Assembly (NCBI GenBank): GCA_944319795.1
Contig: CALUFA010000009.1
Location: 1-64,000, forward strand
Direction: 5' to 3'
Length of the DNA: 64,000 nt
From: an uncultured Prevotella sp.
GTDB taxonomy: Bacteria > Bacteroidota > Bacteroidia > Bacteroidales > Bacteroidaceae
This document shows positions 53,055 through 61,977 of this stretch, in pieces (position 1 is the first letter of the stretch; the number at the start of each line of letters is the position of its first letter). A program made the translations under genes and the position numbers. The notes beneath the pieces were generated by a model. The model ran no database searches. It saw only the letters and a program-made list of their open reading frames with translations, and was not told the origin of the DNA.

Positions 53055-53079
53055 AGTCTTTCACTTTTCGTTCAAATTG

Positions 53080-53087
53080 CAAAGTTA
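53080..53087 (-). promoter_or_regulatory. TAnnTTTG promoter box of cysS
   Basis: The minus strand reads TAACTTTG, 25 bases before the start codon, at the end of the promoter-bearing repeat. Confidence 0.7.
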
Positions 53088-53262
53088 GTGCAAGTCGAGC
53101 GAAATGCAAAATAAAAGTGAGAGAAACGAACTTTTATTTTCATTTCCGAGACGCAGCCTAACTTATCTAAAGTTAGTGCAAGTCGAGCGAATTGTCAAAT
53201 CGCCGTAAGGCAAATGCAAAATAAAAGTGAGAGAAACGAACTTTTATTTTCATTTCATATAA
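53080..53262 (-). repeat. Promoter-bearing tandem repeat before cysS
   Basis: Two units containing CTCTCACTTTTATTTTGCAT and CTTGCACTAACTTT point toward cysS. Sequence and order match the repeat before purH (19240-19430), including CTGCGTCTCGGAAATGAAAA between the units. The box in the outer unit is altered (TAACTTTA). Confidence 0.7.
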
Positions 53263-53299
53263 AACCATATCACATTAAAATACCGAATAATCAATAAGG

Positions 53300-53462
53300 T
53301 AAGCACCCAACATTCAGCAAGGCGTTCGGTAACCAGTCATTCCGGGCTGAGACCCGGAATCCATGAAACATCCTATCTGATTACAACGTGGTTGCATACT
53401 GGATTCCGGGTCTCAGCCCGGAATGACTGGTTACCGAACGCCTTGCTGAATGTAGGATGCTT
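53300..53462. repeat. Long palindrome with TCATTCCGGGC core
   Basis: Arms TAAGCACCCAACATTCAGC... and its complement enclose GGCGTTCGGTAAC, the TCATTCCGGGC core and a loop of about 38 bases. The GGCGTTCGGTAAC arm is shared only with the element at 12208-12363. Confidence 0.8.
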
Positions 53463-53553
53463 ATCGGATTAACAATAATGAACGCATTGCATAACACTGG
53501 ATAAAAAACAAATCGGCGTCAGCGTTTCAACGTATCAATATTTACAGTCGCCC

Positions 53554-53635
53554 AAAAGGTGGCCTTTCGCCGTACGAAAGGCCACCTTTTGCACTCCCAA
53601 ACACGGCTTTTTGCAAAGCCAAAAGCCATGTTTTG
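53554..53635. repeat. 22-bp-period four-unit array 11
   Basis: Units start at 53554, 53576, 53598 and about 53620; units 1 and 2 (AAAAGGTGGCCTTT and AAAGGCCACCTTTT) form a perfect hairpin. The tail GTTTGGTAACATGCTAATAA follows. Nothing recognisable lies between 53660 and 53870. Confidence 0.8.
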
Positions 53636-53870
53636 CAATACGTTTGGTAACATGCTAATAATCAAGCCATTACAAACAAGGCAAAAATCAATGCCATGCA
53701 TGCGCGGCAAAGTAGGTAAACACCATACACTGAACATTTCAGTAATACGTGTTTTAATATCAGTAAAATATATATTTACTTATTATAAAATATGTATTAA
53801 CTTTGTCAACGGATAAAGTAAGAATTTCTTCATACTTCATAATGACATGAGTTTAGGTTGATAAATGGGA

Positions 53871-53910
53871 GAAACGGAAGCCGTCCACAACTGTGGCGAG
53901 CTTCCGTTTC
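53871..53910 (-). terminator. Terminator of the ECF sigma operon
   Basis: GAAACGGAAGC and GCTTCCGTTTC pair around an 18-base loop, 38 bases past the DUF5024-like stop. The T run is weak on the minus strand. Confidence 0.6.
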
Positions 53911-53947
53911 ATTTGTCCACGGCATTCACGGGCGGCCTCCGGCGATG

Positions 53948-54358
53948 TCACTTATAATTTACGACGACCGTAATCTTGGCCTCGCCGTAGGCCACGCCGT
54001 CCCTTTGGCGTCCGTAAGGCGTTGAGCAACGTATCATGTAAATGCGGTTTTGCTTTGCCTTACGCACGGTCAATACGAGTGTGCAACCGTCTTCCGTATA
54101 ATTCTCGGTAAAGTCACCCGTCTTCGCGCATCTCTTAAACGCCGAAATAAACTTGCCTACGTCGGCGTTTTCAACCTCGAGCACGTTGACGACTTTCCTT
54201 ACATTGCGTGTGCGAGGGTCGCGCTCCACGGCCGATGTAAACCGGCTCGAACCCCTCGACGAAAAATCGTCAACCATCCAGTCTATGACGTTTTGAGCCG
54301 CCGCACCGGCTGCAATGCCGGCCAACAAAACAATCGTTAAAACAATCCTGCGTATCAT
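53948..54358 (-). CDS. Small secreted protein, DUF5024-like
   Basis: This 136-residue protein has a signal peptide (MIRRIVLTIVLLAGIAAGAAA, cut before QN). The mature part 'VIDWMVDDFSSRGSSRFTSAVERDPRTRNVRKVVNVLEV' resembles DUF5024 proteins of Bacteroidetes, which have no known function. It is the last gene of the sigma-factor operon, 13 bases after the membrane partner, and may be the periplasmic effector or signal protein of that system. Confidence 0.65.
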   Translation of the reverse strand: MIRRIVLTIVLLAGIAAGAAAQNVIDWMVDDFSSRGSSRFTSAVERDPRTRNVRKVVNVLEVENADVGKFISAFKRCAKTGDFTENYTEDGCTLVLTVRKAKQNRIYMIRCSTPYGRQRDGVAYGEAKITVVVNYK

Positions 54359-54371
54359 AAAAATCTCAATT

Positions 54372-54884
54372 TCATTCGTTCAACATCTCTTCTACATGCC
54401 TGCGCATATCTGCGTCGCCGATGCCGTCGAGCACGTCTTGTTCGGCGCTTTTAATAAAACCGGCCGTCCCGAGCTGGCGCTCCATGCGCCCGGCCTCGTC
54501 GAGCGCTTCCTCTATGTCGCCGCGTATCAGCCTGAGGTCGTCTATACGGCGGCCGTTCTCTATGACATAGCTGCCCCCGTAGGCGCGCGCCAGCATGCTT
54601 TCCTCGCGGTAGTCGGCGTAAAGCGTGACTCCGAGGATAAGCGCCAGGGCTGCCGCCGAAACACAAACCGAGCGGCGGAAAACGGCCGCCATATCCTTGC
54701 CGCTCTTGCGGCCGGCGTCCATAGAGCCGAAGGCGGCAAACAACGGGCGGTAGCGGCGCAGGCCCGGAGGCAGGTCGCTACGGCTCATCAGGCGGTAAAG
54801 CCACTTCTCTTCGGCAAGCGTCGTCGAGCCGTCAAAGAACTTACTTACGAGCCTTTCGGCACGTTCAACATCCTTATGTCTCAT
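54372..54884 (-). CDS. Single-pass membrane protein, putative anti-sigma factor
   Basis: This 170-residue protein has a cytoplasmic N-terminus of about 75 residues ('DVERAERLVSKFFDGSTTLAEEKWLYRLMSRSDLPPGLRRYRPLFAAFGSM'), one membrane helix (about 90-108, 'SVCVSAAALALILGVTLYA') and a periplasmic acidic tail. Its place directly after the ECF sigma gene, with an 11-base overlap, is typical of anti-sigma factors. The short N-terminal domain lacks a zinc-binding HxxxCxxC motif. Confidence 0.65.
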   Translation of the reverse strand: MRHKDVERAERLVSKFFDGSTTLAEEKWLYRLMSRSDLPPGLRRYRPLFAAFGSMDAGRKSGKDMAAVFRRSVCVSAAALALILGVTLYADYREESMLARAYGGSYVIENGRRIDDLRLIRGDIEEALDEAGRMERQLGTAGFIKSAEQDVLDGIGDADMRRHVEEMLNE

Positions 54885-55359
54885 CGTCGAATCCGTTAAT
54901 AAAATGTTTTCTCACCGCCATGCGCGCACGGCTGACCATCTTGCGCACGGCCGCCTCGCTTCCGCCCGTAAGCCGTGCTATCTCCGAATAGTCCATCCCG
55001 TCGATATGGCGCAGGCGCAACACTATCTGCTGGGCGGCAGGCAGCGAGTCGATAAAAGCCATCATGCCGTTGAACAACGCGTATTCGGCCTCGTCGGCGA
55101 CCGACACAGGCAGCACCACACTGTCTACACTGACCGTTGGCCGGCGGCGGCGCAGGCGGTCGACGCACAGGTTGCGCACAAGCACTTTAGCCAAAGGGGC
55201 TAACGGGGAACGCAGCGAGGCCGCCATGCCCCACAGCTTAAGCAGCGCCTCCTGCACGGCGTCCTCGGCGTCGTCGGCATCGCCGAGCATGCCTCGGGCC
55301 GTCTGCAGCAGCATCGGGCGCGCAGCCTCAACCTCCCGTTCAAAGTCCCCTGCGGTCAT
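54874..55359 (-). CDS. ECF-type sigma factor
   Basis: This 161-residue sigma-70-family factor has region 2 ('ARPMLLQTARGMLGDADDAEDAVQEALLKLWGMAASLRSPLAPLAKVLVRNLCVDRLRRRR') and region 4 ('FIDSLPAAQQIVLRLRHIDGMDYSEIARLTGGSEAAVRKMVSRARMAVRKHF'). It directs RNA polymerase to a small regulon and is probably held by the overlapping membrane protein. It starts three bases after the stop of the DUF2807 gene, so all four genes form one operon. Confidence 0.93.
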   Translation of the reverse strand: MTAGDFEREVEAARPMLLQTARGMLGDADDAEDAVQEALLKLWGMAASLRSPLAPLAKVLVRNLCVDRLRRRRPTVSVDSVVLPVSVADEAEYALFNGMMAFIDSLPAAQQIVLRLRHIDGMDYSEIARLTGGSEAAVRKMVSRARMAVRKHFINGFDDET

Positions 55360-55362
55360 ATA

Positions 55363-56436
55363 TCAGAATTTGTTCAGTTTCCTCATGTCTATCTTGGCCG
55401 GCCCCGTACAATTAAACCGCGTCTTATCAGCCGTGCCCTCAGCCCTTATCTCAGTCGGGCCGGAGGCGTTTACAGTGAATTTCTCGCAGTCGACGGTAAG
55501 CAGCTGCTTGCAGTCTCCTTTACTTTCTATCGAAAGGTCCTTACCTTTGAATGAGCCTACGACCCTGCTTACGCCATTTACGTTCATATTGAGTTCGGGC
55601 GCCTCGACGTCAACGACGTAGTTGACATGACCGAAAACCGACATAAGCACTTGCTCAGCAAAGATTGAACCGTTAAACTTAGACGTTCCATTGTTCTTCA
55701 AATCAAAAGCGCCTGACACGCTGAAATCGGACACTAATTCCATATTTCCCTTATTTTCCAACGCTACCGTTCCGGCGTTAAAGTCTCCGCCGCCCTTAAA
55801 CACGCCTTTGTTTTCAATCCGAAGGCCGGAGCATTCAACATTGCCCAACGACAAGTCCAACTGGCCTTTGTTGAAGATCGCAAGGTCGGCAACGGCCATA
55901 TTGCCGGTGGAGAGCGTCAGCGCGCCTTTATTCTCGATAACGTCCAACGTCGGGGCGGTGACATACAGCACCATCGGCCACACCACAATGCAGTCGCCGA
56001 ACTGCTTCAGCCGCTCCGGATCGTTCAATACCGTGCGCCCTCCGGTCTCCTCCGTCACCGAGACTTTCGGTATTTCGTCGAACTCCTTCTTGCTCATGCC
56101 CATCTTCTTTCTCAAATCCTTCATCTTGACGCACAGCATTCCGTCTTTAACCTTAACGTCGTTCTGCTCGAACATCTCGGCAGGCCCTTCGGCCACGACC
56201 GCAAAACCGCCGCCCTGAGTGAAGCGGATTACAACCGGGCCTTCAACCTTCAGGCCGTGGAATCCGGCCAAGTCGAGCGTGCGCCGCTCAACAGACGAGG
56301 CGTATTCAACGCCGCCGTCCACACTATCTGCAACCGGGCAGGCCGCGCTGTCGGCCAATCCGCTGCAAGTTACGCCGTCAGCCGTCAGCGACAACAGCGC
56401 AAGCACGGCCGTAAAAGCAAATTTCTTAGTACCCAT
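55363..56436 (-). CDS. Secreted DUF2807 (head GIN domain) protein
   Basis: This 357-residue protein has a signal peptide (MGTKKFAFTAVLALLSLTADG). The rest is a beta-solenoid of the head-GIN type: 'RTLDLAGFHGLKVEGPVVIRFTQGG', 'LYVTAPTLDVIENKGALTLSTGNMAVADLAIFNKGQLDLSLGNVECSGLRIENKGVFKGGGDFNAGTVALENKG' and 'VNGVSRVVGSFKGKDLSIESKG', with regular alternation of 'NKG' turns. Proteins of this type are often beside sigma or two-component genes in Bacteroidetes. Role unknown; a surface or periplasmic polymer-binding function is possible. Confidence 0.85.
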   Translation of the reverse strand: MGTKKFAFTAVLALLSLTADGVTCSGLADSAACPVADSVDGGVEYASSVERRTLDLAGFHGLKVEGPVVIRFTQGGGFAVVAEGPAEMFEQNDVKVKDGMLCVKMKDLRKKMGMSKKEFDEIPKVSVTEETGGRTVLNDPERLKQFGDCIVVWPMVLYVTAPTLDVIENKGALTLSTGNMAVADLAIFNKGQLDLSLGNVECSGLRIENKGVFKGGGDFNAGTVALENKGNMELVSDFSVSGAFDLKNNGTSKFNGSIFAEQVLMSVFGHVNYVVDVEAPELNMNVNGVSRVVGSFKGKDLSIESKGDCKQLLTVDCEKFTVNASGPTEIRAEGTADKTRFNCTGPAKIDMRKLNKF

Positions 56437-56587
56437 AACATTGTGTTTTTAAATTGTTTCCGTTTGCTTATATTACGCAAAACCATGCCGTTTGTGACAT
56501 CGGCGGACGTGTTTTTTCATGAAATTTAGGCAAACCGGCCGCCTGAAGAGCCACCGCTACGTAACCTACTGACATTCAACGCATTGT

Positions 56588-56668
56588 AAAAGGCCGCCTT
56601 TTAGCGTGTAAAAGACGGCCTTTCGGCGTGCGATATGCGGCCTTTTACAATGCAAAAGACCGCATATC
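56588..56668. repeat. 22-bp-period four-unit array 12
   Basis: Units start at 56588, 56610, 56632 and 56654. Units 1 and 2 pair with each other and units 3 and 4 (GATATGCGGCC and AGACCGCATATC) pair with each other, with matching base changes, which indicates selection for or copying of the hairpins. Confidence 0.85.
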
Positions 56669-56710
56669 GGAAAACAATATGTATTAAGCCGGCGTGCGGC
56701 ACGCCTCCGC

Positions 56711-58405
56711 TCAGGCATCCTTCTGCCTCGTACCCATGCGCGCCTCGACCACGTTGATAACGTAATCGCCGAGCTTCTCGCACTCCGAAACGATGTCCAT
56801 GTACATCGTTCCGATGGCGTAGGTGTACTCGTGGGCGTTCACGTCGTTGATGTTCTGGCTGCGCAGCTGGTCGCGGTAGTTGTTTATCTCGTTCTCGATG
56901 TTGAACGAGCGGTTCACGTCGAGCCTGTCCTTGCGGCCCGAGAGCATCACGTTCATCTGCGTAAGGCTGTCGTCCGTAAGCTCGAACATCTGGTGCAGGT
57001 GCTCGTACTGGCGCTCGTTGAAGTCCTCCTTGCCCTTCACCTTGCGGTTTATCGTGCGCGCTATGTTGTAGCAGCTGTCGCCGATGCTCTCTATCTCGGA
57101 TATTTCGCGCAGCATAGCGCGTATCTTGGCCTTGGTCTCGTCGCTAAGGTGCGCGTCGCTTACCTTGTCGAGATACTTGGCAATCTCTATCTCCATGTTG
57201 TCGCTGATGCCCTCGTACTTCTCCACGCGGCTGAACAGTTTGTTGAAATCGGCGTCGTTCTTGGTGTTAAGCAGCTCGCGCACGAAGCCGAACATCCTCT
57301 GCGTCCTCTCGGCGAAGAGCTGTATCTCCTTCTGCGCCTCGAGCACGGAGAGCTCGGGAGTCTTCATTATCGTGTCGCCGCCGATGTAGCGCAGGCGGAA
57401 CTCGTCCTCGCCCTCCTTCGTCTTGGGCTTGATGAGATAGCAGACGGTTTTCTCTATCTGCGGTATGAACCATATCAGTATGGCCGTGTTGCAGACGTTG
57501 AACGCCGTGTGGAAGGCGGCCAGCACTACCGACAGCAGCGCCGGATCGATGGTCTTACTATCAGGGTCGTAGCCAACGAGCGAGCAAACCGTGTTGACGA
57601 AAGGATAAAACAAGCACAGCACCCACAGCACTCCGAACACGTTGAACACCAAGTGGGCCAGCGCCGCGCGCCGCGCCTGGGTGTTCGCCCCGAGGGCTGC
57701 GAGGTTGGCCGTAGCCGTAGTTCCGATGTTCTCTCCCAACACAAGGGCGATGCCGAGGTATATGGGCAGCACGCCGCTCGAGCAAAGCATCATCGTAATG
57801 GCCATGAGCGCGGCCGACGACTGCAGGATGCACGTAAGCACGGTGCCGATTAACAGGAACACGATTATCGTGACATAGCTGCCCGTATCGAACGAACTGA
57901 AGAAGTCGATCAAGTCCTGGTTGTGGCCAAGATCCATCTCGTTGCCAGTCTGGCTGAGCAAAGCGAGCGAGAAAAACATGAACGCTATGCCGAAAAGGAA
58001 GTCGCCAACGTAGCGGTGGCGGCGCGTGTAGATTAGCAGGATGCCGGCAATAAAGGCGGGGAATACGGCGTCCATGAAGTTAAACGAAAAGCCCAAGCTC
58101 ATTATCCAGGCGGTCAGCGTGGTGCCGATGTTGGCACCCATGATGACGGATATGGCTTGGGCGAGCGTCAAGAGTCCGGCGTTGACGAACGAGACGGTCA
58201 TCACCGTTGTGGCCGACGACGACTGGACGGCCGAAGTTACGAACATACCGGTGAACATACCGGTAAGCCTGTTTTTGGTCATCGTGCCGAGAATGTGGCG
58301 CAACTGCGAGCCTGCCATCTTCTGCAAAGCCTCGCTCATCACCTTCATTCCGTAGATGAGAAGGGCCAATGACCCGATAATCTTAAAAAAAATCCAAATC
58401 GACAT
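56711..58405 (-). CDS. Na/Pi cotransporter family protein with PhoU-like domain
   Basis: This 564-residue protein has two inverted NptA-type repeats in about eight to nine membrane segments, each with the QSSS motif: 'TGMFVTSAVQSSSATTVMTVSFVNAGLL' and 'LTCILQSSAALMAITMMLCSSGVL'. Also visible are 'GANIGTTLTAW' and 'GENIGTTATANLAALGAN'. The C-terminal cytoplasmic part (about 350-560) is PhoU-like, helical ('EIAKYLDKVSDAHLSDETKAKIRAMLREISEIESIGDSCYNIARTINRK'). It probably takes up phosphate with sodium, with the PhoU-like part as regulator. It is divergent from the nucleoside kinase. Confidence 0.9.
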   Translation of the reverse strand: MSIWIFFKIIGSLALLIYGMKVMSEALQKMAGSQLRHILGTMTKNRLTGMFTGMFVTSAVQSSSATTVMTVSFVNAGLLTLAQAISVIMGANIGTTLTAWIMSLGFSFNFMDAVFPAFIAGILLIYTRRHRYVGDFLFGIAFMFFSLALLSQTGNEMDLGHNQDLIDFFSSFDTGSYVTIIVFLLIGTVLTCILQSSAALMAITMMLCSSGVLPIYLGIALVLGENIGTTATANLAALGANTQARRAALAHLVFNVFGVLWVLCLFYPFVNTVCSLVGYDPDSKTIDPALLSVVLAAFHTAFNVCNTAILIWFIPQIEKTVCYLIKPKTKEGEDEFRLRYIGGDTIMKTPELSVLEAQKEIQLFAERTQRMFGFVRELLNTKNDADFNKLFSRVEKYEGISDNMEIEIAKYLDKVSDAHLSDETKAKIRAMLREISEIESIGDSCYNIARTINRKVKGKEDFNERQYEHLHQMFELTDDSLTQMNVMLSGRKDRLDVNRSFNIENEINNYRDQLRSQNINDVNAHEYTYAIGTMYMDIVSECEKLGDYVINVVEARMGTRQKDA

Positions 58406-58431
58406 ATTTTAAATTAATTTGATGTCGGACA

Positions 58432-58463
58432 TTGTGCAGTGTCGAAAAAACGGAGTATCTTTA
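58432..58463 (+). promoter_or_regulatory. Promoter of the nucleoside kinase gene
   Basis: TTG (58432-58434) is 21 bases before TATCTTTA (58456-58463), one mismatch from TAnnTTTG; the start codon is 30 bases further on. Confidence 0.55.
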
Positions 58464-58492
58464 CAATCGTGAAATCTAAAACTGCATGAAAA

Positions 58493-60154
58493 ATGAAACA
58501 AATGATACAAATACGTTGCAAAAATAATAAAAAAACGCAAAACGTCCCAATAGGAAGCACTCTTTCTGAGATTTTTCGTGAATTAAACTTAAATATGGAC
58601 TACGGTCCCCTTAGCGCAAAAGTGAACAACAAGGTTGAGGGCCTTCACTTCCGCGTCTACCACGACAAGGACATCGAGTATCTCGACATAACGTCGCCGT
58701 CGGGCGCCCGCGCCTACACGCGCACCCTATTCTTCGTGCTCTGCAAGGCCGTGCACGACCTGTGGCCGGGGGCCGACGTGATTATCGACATACCCGTATC
58801 CAACGGCTACTACTGCAACATCGACATCGGCCGGCCCATTACCCAGTACGACGCCGACGTGGTGCGCCGGCGCATGCAGCAGATAATCGACGCGGCACTG
58901 CCTATCCGCCGCCACGAGAGTCCTACCGAAGACGTTATCAAGATGTTCACCGAAATGGGGCTTACTTCGAAGGTCAAGCTGCTGAAAAGCGTCGGGCGGC
59001 TGTACACCACCTATTATGAAATAGACGGATACAAGGACTATTACTACGGCACGTTGCTCACAAACACGAAACAACTCTACCTGTTCGGCCTCGAAAAGTA
59101 TTACGACGGCATGCTGCTGCGCATCCCCTCGCGCGCCGACCCGTCGCGCTTGGGCGACTTCGTAAGGCAGGACAAGATGTTCGACATATTCAAGGAGCAC
59201 CACCGCTGGCAGCACATACTCGGCATATCTACCGTGGGCGACTTCAACGAAGCCGTGCACCAGGGCATGTCGACGGAGCTTATCAACGTGTCGGAGGCGC
59301 TCCAGGAGAAGAAAATCTCGCAGATAGCCGACATGATTTCGACGCGCCGCGGCGTGAAGGTGGTGCTAATCTCTGGCCCTTCGTCGAGCGGAAAGACCAC
59401 CTTCTGCAAACGCCTGTCAATACAGCTGCTCGCCTGCGGCATCAAGCCCGTGCAGATTTCGCTCGACGACTACTTCGTCCACCGCGAGGATACGCCTAAG
59501 GACGAGCACGGCGAATACGACTACGAGAGCCTTTACGCATTGGACATTCCGCTGCTGAACGACCAGCTCAACGCCCTGTTCCGCGGCGAGGAGGTGGAGC
59601 TTCCGCGGTATAACTTCCAGACGGGGCGCAGCGAGAAGAGCGGCCGCAGGCTGAAACTGAACGACGACAACGTACTCGTAGTAGAGGGAATCCACGCCCT
59701 CAACCCCGAGCTTACCGCCCAAATACCCGAAGAACAGAAGTTCCGCGTCTACGCGTCGGCGCTCACAACGATACTGTTAGACACGCACAACTACATCCCG
59801 ACGACGGACAACCGACTGCTGCGGCGCATCATACGCGACTACAAGTACCGCGGAGTAAGCGCCCAGGAGACCATCAAACGCTGGCCCAGCGTGCGCGCCG
59901 GGGAAAACAAATGGATATTCCCCTACCAGGAAAACGCCGACGTAATGTTCAACACAGCCATGCTCTTCGAACTTGCCGTCATAAAGAACCAAGCCGAACC
60001 ACTGCTCGAACTCGTACCCGAAAACGCAGAAGAACACTCCGAGGCATACCGGCTGCTGAAGTTCCTGAAGTACATCGCCCCGATACCCAACCGCCAGCTG
60101 CCGCCTACGTCGTTGCTGCGCGAGTTCCTCGGAGGCAGCTCTTTCAAGTATTGA
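58493..60154 (+). CDS. Nucleoside (uridine-type) kinase with TGS and tRNA-synthetase-like domains
   Basis: This 553-residue protein starts with a TGS-like domain (1-65, 'MIQIRCKNNKKTQNVPIGSTLSEIFREL'). A threonyl-tRNA-synthetase-like additional domain follows (about 70-200, 'YTRTLFFVLCKAVHDLWPGADVIIDIPVSNGYYCNIDI'). Then comes a P-loop kinase: 'VVLISGPSSSGKTTFCKRLSIQLL' (about 285-310), 'QISLDDYFVHREDTPKDEHGEYDYESLYALDI', 'VLVVEGIHALNPELTAQIP' and 'NRLLRRIIRDYKYRG'. Such fused uridine kinase-like proteins are widespread in Bacteroidetes and Firmicutes. Phosphorylation of uridine or cytidine is the probable reaction. Confidence 0.88.
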   Translation: MKQMIQIRCKNNKKTQNVPIGSTLSEIFRELNLNMDYGPLSAKVNNKVEGLHFRVYHDKDIEYLDITSPSGARAYTRTLFFVLCKAVHDLWPGADVIIDIPVSNGYYCNIDIGRPITQYDADVVRRRMQQIIDAALPIRRHESPTEDVIKMFTEMGLTSKVKLLKSVGRLYTTYYEIDGYKDYYYGTLLTNTKQLYLFGLEKYYDGMLLRIPSRADPSRLGDFVRQDKMFDIFKEHHRWQHILGISTVGDFNEAVHQGMSTELINVSEALQEKKISQIADMISTRRGVKVVLISGPSSSGKTTFCKRLSIQLLACGIKPVQISLDDYFVHREDTPKDEHGEYDYESLYALDIPLLNDQLNALFRGEEVELPRYNFQTGRSEKSGRRLKLNDDNVLVVEGIHALNPELTAQIPEEQKFRVYASALTTILLDTHNYIPTTDNRLLRRIIRDYKYRGVSAQETIKRWPSVRAGENKWIFPYQENADVMFNTAMLFELAVIKNQAEPLLELVPENAEEHSEAYRLLKFLKYIAPIPNRQLPPTSLLREFLGGSSFKY

Positions 60155-60166
60155 AAAACCGTCTCA

Positions 60167-60286
60167 GCAATCAACATAATCACACATCCTCTTCTAAGCA
60201 GTCGTTTTGTAATTGAAAATCGCCATAAGGCAACGACAATTACAAACAGATTTCTTAGAAGAGAATGAAGCTATTGGGCTGATTGC
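60167..60286. repeat. Palindromic element with GCAATCAG ends
   Basis: Imperfect arms run from GCAATCAACATAATCACAC and CTCTTCTAAG on the left to CTTAGAAGAGAATGAAGC and GGGCTGATTGC on the right. The ends match the element at 18992-19190, but the interior is TTTTGTAATTGAAAATCGCC in place of the TCATTCCGGGC core. The remaining AT-rich bases up to 60435 hold nothing recognisable. Confidence 0.65.
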
Positions 60287-60435
60287 AGATATTCATATAT
60301 AAACATATAAAAATGAATATCCGACAAAGGCTTAACGGCTCATTATACCTTAGGCGCAATATCGTTGTGGTAAATACACTTTATTAGAAACAACGTGGTT
60401 AAAAACGAGAATTTCATACATTTTACCTCGTTTAT

Positions 60436-60467
60436 TTTGCACATTCCAAATTAATTGTATATTTTTG
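60436..60467 (+). promoter_or_regulatory. Promoter of the propeller-protein tandem genes
   Basis: TTTG (60436-60439) is 20 bases before TATTTTTG (60460-60467), followed by a 70-base AT-rich leader. Confidence 0.65.
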
Positions 60468-60538
60468 CAATCGCATAACCCGGCGATTCCGGAACTAATT
60501 CGACAAAATATCCATTTGTTTAATTTAAATAATCATTT

Positions 60539-61867
60539 ATGAAAAAATTTACTCTTAAATCCTACACACGAACTTTAACCTGCCTCACGGCAATGTTGTC
60601 TTTGGCTATGGCCACAAACGTTTCCGCCCAACAATTCCGCGTACTTGAAGACATCACCGACTCAGACGGTAACGGATATAAAATATGGGGACAATCAATC
60701 TCGCCCAACCACAAGTACGTGGCAGGCTTAGCTACCAGCAAGACCGACGGAAAGACGGGATGCTTCGTGTACGACCTTGAGACGGGCGAATCCGCCGTGC
60801 TGCCCGGCCCAGGCGACTTGGGAGGAGACATCCGCGGCGTCAACGACAACGGCGTGGCAGCAGGATGCAACCCCAACGCCCTGCTGCTCTCGATTGACGG
60901 AACGAAGACCGACTTGGAAACACCGGAGAACTACGAATCGGCCGCATGGGACTTGGACGACACAGGCAACACCGCGGTAGGCAGCTATTGGAGCATCATC
61001 GACTACACTGAGCATGCTTGTATATGGAAAGACGGAAAGATGGTGAAACTGCCAGAGCCTACAAGCGAAGAAATGGGATTCAATGTGTGGGGCACGTCGG
61101 CCAACTACTGCAGCGGAGACGCATCCGTGATAGTAGGCTACATCACGGACGACCTTGTAACGAGGCCGTTCATAATGTGGACGCTGCAGGACGACGGAAC
61201 ATACAAGCTCAACACGACTATATGTAAGGAGTATTTCGGGAAATACACGGACGACATGAGTAAGCCTTACGTGATGTTCTACCCGTCAAACGTAAGCCGC
61301 AACGGCAGATACGTGTCACTGACAGTAGCAAGGGACGGCTCGGAATGCCGCATGGCACGGTATGACATAACCACCGGAGAGATTGAAGAATACGTGGCCG
61401 ACGGTTCGGGTACGATTACCGCAGGCATGGGCTCGGAGAGCCTCGCAGCAGCCAACGACGGGACAATCGCCGGAAACCTGATGTCAAGCAACCAACTCGT
61501 GCCGTATGGCAGGTGCGCATGCTTATGGCTGCCCAGCGCCGCCGAGCCGGTACAACTCTCAAGCGCTTACAGCGAATATCAGGAATTGGCTGTTTATGAC
61601 GAAATAGGCTACAACCGCCTTTACGACATAACGCCCGACGGCAAAATGGGTCTCGGCCTCGCTTACGACGAAATGTATGATTACGCCACTTACGTAATAG
61701 ACCTCGAAAACATAACTTCGAGCATAGACAAAGTGCAAGCAGGTGAACAGGACGACAGCGAAACCGAGCGGTACACGATAGACGGAACAAAGATAAGCGC
61801 TCCTGTAAAAGGACTCAATATCGTGAAAAAGGCTGACGGAACCGTCGTTAAGGTAATGGTCAAATAA
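60539..61867 (+). CDS. Secreted propeller-like protein 1 (HAF-type repeats)
   Basis: This 442-residue protein has a signal peptide (about residues 1-30, ending NVSAQQ). Repeats of about 50 residues carry patterns such as 'ISPNHKYVAGLATSK', 'GVNDNGVAAGCNPNALLLSIDGTKTDLETP', 'DLDDTGNTAVGSYWSIIDYTEHACIWKDGKMVKLPEP' and 'VSRNGRYVSLTVARDG'. This resembles HAF-type beta-propeller repeats. The C-terminus 'RYTIDGTKISAPVKGLNIVKK...VKVMVK' is a Prevotella-type tail shared exactly with the next gene and probably marks type IX secretion. It is first of three tandem paralogues. Target unknown. Confidence 0.75.
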   Translation: MKKFTLKSYTRTLTCLTAMLSLAMATNVSAQQFRVLEDITDSDGNGYKIWGQSISPNHKYVAGLATSKTDGKTGCFVYDLETGESAVLPGPGDLGGDIRGVNDNGVAAGCNPNALLLSIDGTKTDLETPENYESAAWDLDDTGNTAVGSYWSIIDYTEHACIWKDGKMVKLPEPTSEEMGFNVWGTSANYCSGDASVIVGYITDDLVTRPFIMWTLQDDGTYKLNTTICKEYFGKYTDDMSKPYVMFYPSNVSRNGRYVSLTVARDGSECRMARYDITTGEIEEYVADGSGTITAGMGSESLAAANDGTIAGNLMSSNQLVPYGRCACLWLPSAAEPVQLSSAYSEYQELAVYDEIGYNRLYDITPDGKMGLGLAYDEMYDYATYVIDLENITSSIDKVQAGEQDDSETERYTIDGTKISAPVKGLNIVKKADGTVVKVMVK

Positions 61868-61977
61868 CATACGCTACATACAGGTAAAGCCGTTGCCCCT
61901 CCCGAAACGCACAATGCTGAAAGCATGCGGGGAGGGCAAGGCTTACCTTAATTAAATAACATACAACTAAAAAATTT

